This document shows positions 7,169 through 8,494 of a stretch of 8,494 bases of DNA, in pieces. Made by a program: the position numbers and the translations under genes. Position 1 is the first letter of the stretch. The number at the start of each line of letters is the position of its first letter. Below the pieces are notes generated by a model. That model saw only the letters and a list, made by a program, of their open reading frames with translations, did no database searches and was not told the origin of the DNA. The stretch is from an uncultured Christensenellaceae bacterium. GTDB lineage: Bacteria; Bacillota; Clostridia; Christensenellales; MGBC116941. Location of the stretch: NCBI GenBank assembly GCA_910585035.1, contig CAJUEF010000005.1:8998-17491 (forward strand), in the 5' to 3' direction.

Positions 7169-7490
7169 ATTATTAATTGTTTATAAATTTTTATAGCTGT
7201 AACTAATAAATGTAGTCATATGGGATAAAAATAAAATAGAGAAGTAAATTATTTAAATAAGTATTTTTGACACAACGTGCAATTAAAACATAAGCGATAA
7301 TAAAAAGAATAATTAACAATAGTTGATAAAAAGCCAATAATATTATTTAAATCTTATATAGCCAGGAATAAAAGTAATATTAAAATAATATCTTTTTATA
7401 AAATGCTAAAATTATATAATTAACATGTAATATAATATGAGAATTATAAAATTTACAGATTATTACTAAAACTTAAAAGGAGGACATTAT
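7169..7490. other. AT-rich non-coding gap between cheA and the hydrolase gene
   Basis: About 320 bases with very low GC and no credible open reading frame; the few ATG codons run into stops within a few codons. It contains short A/T palindromes such as AATAATATTATT (7336-7347) that this composition would produce by chance. It holds candidate promoter elements for the next gene and, at its end, the ribosome binding site AAGGAGG (7477-7483). No tRNA, riboswitch or mobile-element end is recognisable. Confidence 0.7.
7267..7294 (+). promoter_or_regulatory. Candidate promoter for the bile salt hydrolase gene
   Basis: A perfect -35 TTGACA (7267-7272) is followed after 16 bases by CATAAG (7289-7294, four of six -10 bases). 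A start near 7301 would leave a leader of about 190 bases. Two perfect TATAAT hexamers closer to the gene (7415-7420 and 7431-7436) lack a convincing -35, and such hexamers are common in DNA this AT-rich. The true start is uncertain between these options. Confidence 0.35.
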
Positions 7491-8465
7491 ATGTGTACAA
7501 GTATAGCAATGAAAACCAATGATTTTTATTTTGGGCGTACTATGGATATAGAATATAATTTTAAAGAAAGAGTTGTCTTTACGCCTAGAAATTACCCAAT
7601 TACATTTCGAAAAGGAGGCACAATTAAAAGACACTATGCAATGATTGGCATGGGTACTGTTATTGATTGCTATCCTCTTTATGCTGAAGCAGCAAATGAA
7701 AAGGGGCTTTGTATTGCCGGATTAAATTTTCCTGATAATGCGTATTATCCGCCGGAGGAAGCTCAGGACAAAACAAATATCTCTCCTTTTGAAATAATTT
7801 TGTGGCTGCTTAGTCAGTGTGCAACAGTTGCTGAGACAAAAGAGCTTCTTAGTAGAACAAATTTAATTGGCATTCCTTTTAGTAAGGATATACCACTGGC
7901 GCCGTTGCACTGGCATATTGCGGATAAAGAGTGTTCTATAACCTTGGAGATTACAAAAAACGGTACTAAGGTATATGATAACCCTTTGAGGGTTCTTACC
8001 AACAACCCTTCCTTTGATTTTCAAATGGTAAATCTTTCTCAATACACAAATTTAACTACAGGCTGCTCCGAAAACTGCTTTAGTGAGTCGGGTATTCAGC
8101 CCTTTGGACAAGGGCTTGGAAGCTTTGGTCTGCCCGGCGACTATTCCCCAGCATCACGATTTGTAAAAGCAGCTTACCTAAATTTAAATTCAGCTTGTGA
8201 AAATGACGAGCAGAGCAGTATTTCCCAGTTTTTCCATATGCTTGGGGCTGTGTCAATGGTCAGAGGAAGTGTAATAACTAAAGAGAATAAATATGATATT
8301 ACAACTTATACCTGTTGTATAAACGCAAGCAAGGGGATTTATTACTATAATACCTACAACAATAATCAAATTACAGCAGTTAATATGAACCGTGAAAACT
8401 TAAATGGAAGTAATTTAAGAGAATTTCCTCTAGTGACTTCCCAAAGGATTTTTTGGGCAAACTGA
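7491..8465 (+). CDS. bsh: Choloylglycine hydrolase family enzyme, probable bile salt hydrolase
   Basis: This cytosolic N-terminal-nucleophile hydrolase is expected to cleave the amide bond of glycine- or taurine-conjugated bile salts. The length of 324 residues is typical. Met1 is followed directly by Cys2, the nucleophile after Met removal, and no signal peptide or propeptide precedes it. Other catalytic positions known from the Clostridium perfringens enzyme are visible: R16 and D19 in FGRTMDIEY, N79 in AGLNFP, N172 in VLTNNPSFDFQ and R223 in GLPGDYSPASRFVK. Asn at position 79, where penicillin V acylases usually have Tyr, favours bile salts. The C-terminal GIYYYNTYNNNQI (282-294) is also very like clostridial bile salt hydrolases. 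The ATG at 7491 has AAGGAGG at 7477-7483 with seven-base spacing. The gene stands alone after the cheA terminator; no downstream terminator is seen in the remaining 29 bases. Penicillin V acylase or N-acyl homoserine lactone activity cannot be excluded. Confidence 0.92.
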   Translation: MCTSIAMKTNDFYFGRTMDIEYNFKERVVFTPRNYPITFRKGGTIKRHYAMIGMGTVIDCYPLYAEAANEKGLCIAGLNFPDNAYYPPEEAQDKTNISPFEIILWLLSQCATVAETKELLSRTNLIGIPFSKDIPLAPLHWHIADKECSITLEITKNGTKVYDNPLRVLTNNPSFDFQMVNLSQYTNLTTGCSENCFSESGIQPFGQGLGSFGLPGDYSPASRFVKAAYLNLNSACENDEQSSISQFFHMLGAVSMVRGSVITKENKYDITTYTCCINASKGIYYYNTYNNNQITAVNMNRENLNGSNLREFPLVTSQRIFWAN

Positions 8466-8494
8466 AGTTGCTATGCCTAAGTTACTGTTTTATT

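Noticed and set aside
7336..7347. AATAATATTATT palindrome in the gap before the hydrolase gene
   Set aside because: A and T only, in very AT-rich DNA; expected by chance and without a partner site.
7980..7994. AACCCT/AGGGTT short hairpin in the hydrolase gene
   Set aside because: Six pairs inside the codons leading to the conserved VLTNNP motif; no sign of function.
8440..8457. CCCAAA/TTTGGG hairpin near the end of the hydrolase gene as a terminator
   Set aside because: It lies before the stop codon, has only six pairs, and no T-run follows.

Overview
The window is a low-GC, densely coding stretch with strong Shine-Dalgarno sites and all genes on the + strand. It looks like a motile member of the Bacillota, most likely a clostridial anaerobe. 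The last gene encodes a bile-salt-hydrolase-type enzyme, which suggests a vertebrate gut habitat. The genus cannot be fixed from the sequence alone.

Layout. (1) 64-3602 holds a late flagellar block: fliD (filament cap), fliS (flagellin chaperone, TTG start), a small coiled-coil protein in the usual fliT position, and a YaaR/DUF327-family gene. Gaps are 4-21 bases, so this is probably one transcript whose promoter lies before the window. (2) 3603-3784 is a non-coding break with a possible weak terminator and a good extended -10 sigma-A-type promoter. (3) 3785-7127 is a chemotaxis block, cheR-cheY-cheA, closed by a clear intrinsic terminator at 7138-7168. (4) 7169-7490 is very AT-rich non-coding DNA with candidate promoter elements. 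(5) 7491-8465 is a choloylglycine hydrolase/bile salt hydrolase gene with its own strong ribosome binding site. The final 29 bases hold nothing recognisable.

How the genes work together. FliD caps the growing filament, and FliS and probably the FliT-like protein escort late export substrates. CheA autophosphorylates under receptor control and passes phosphate to CheY, which acts on the motor, while CheR methylates receptors for adaptation. The partners CheW, CheB/CheC/CheD and the flagellin gene are not in this window. The hydrolase appears to be an independent unit.

Most of the window is conventional, and I see no convincing new multi-gene system. The points most worth a second look are a perfect 16-bp hairpin inside the coding region of the fliT-position gene, three tandem modules of about 105 residues that enlarge FliD, and a YaaR-family gene of unknown function embedded in the flagellar block.
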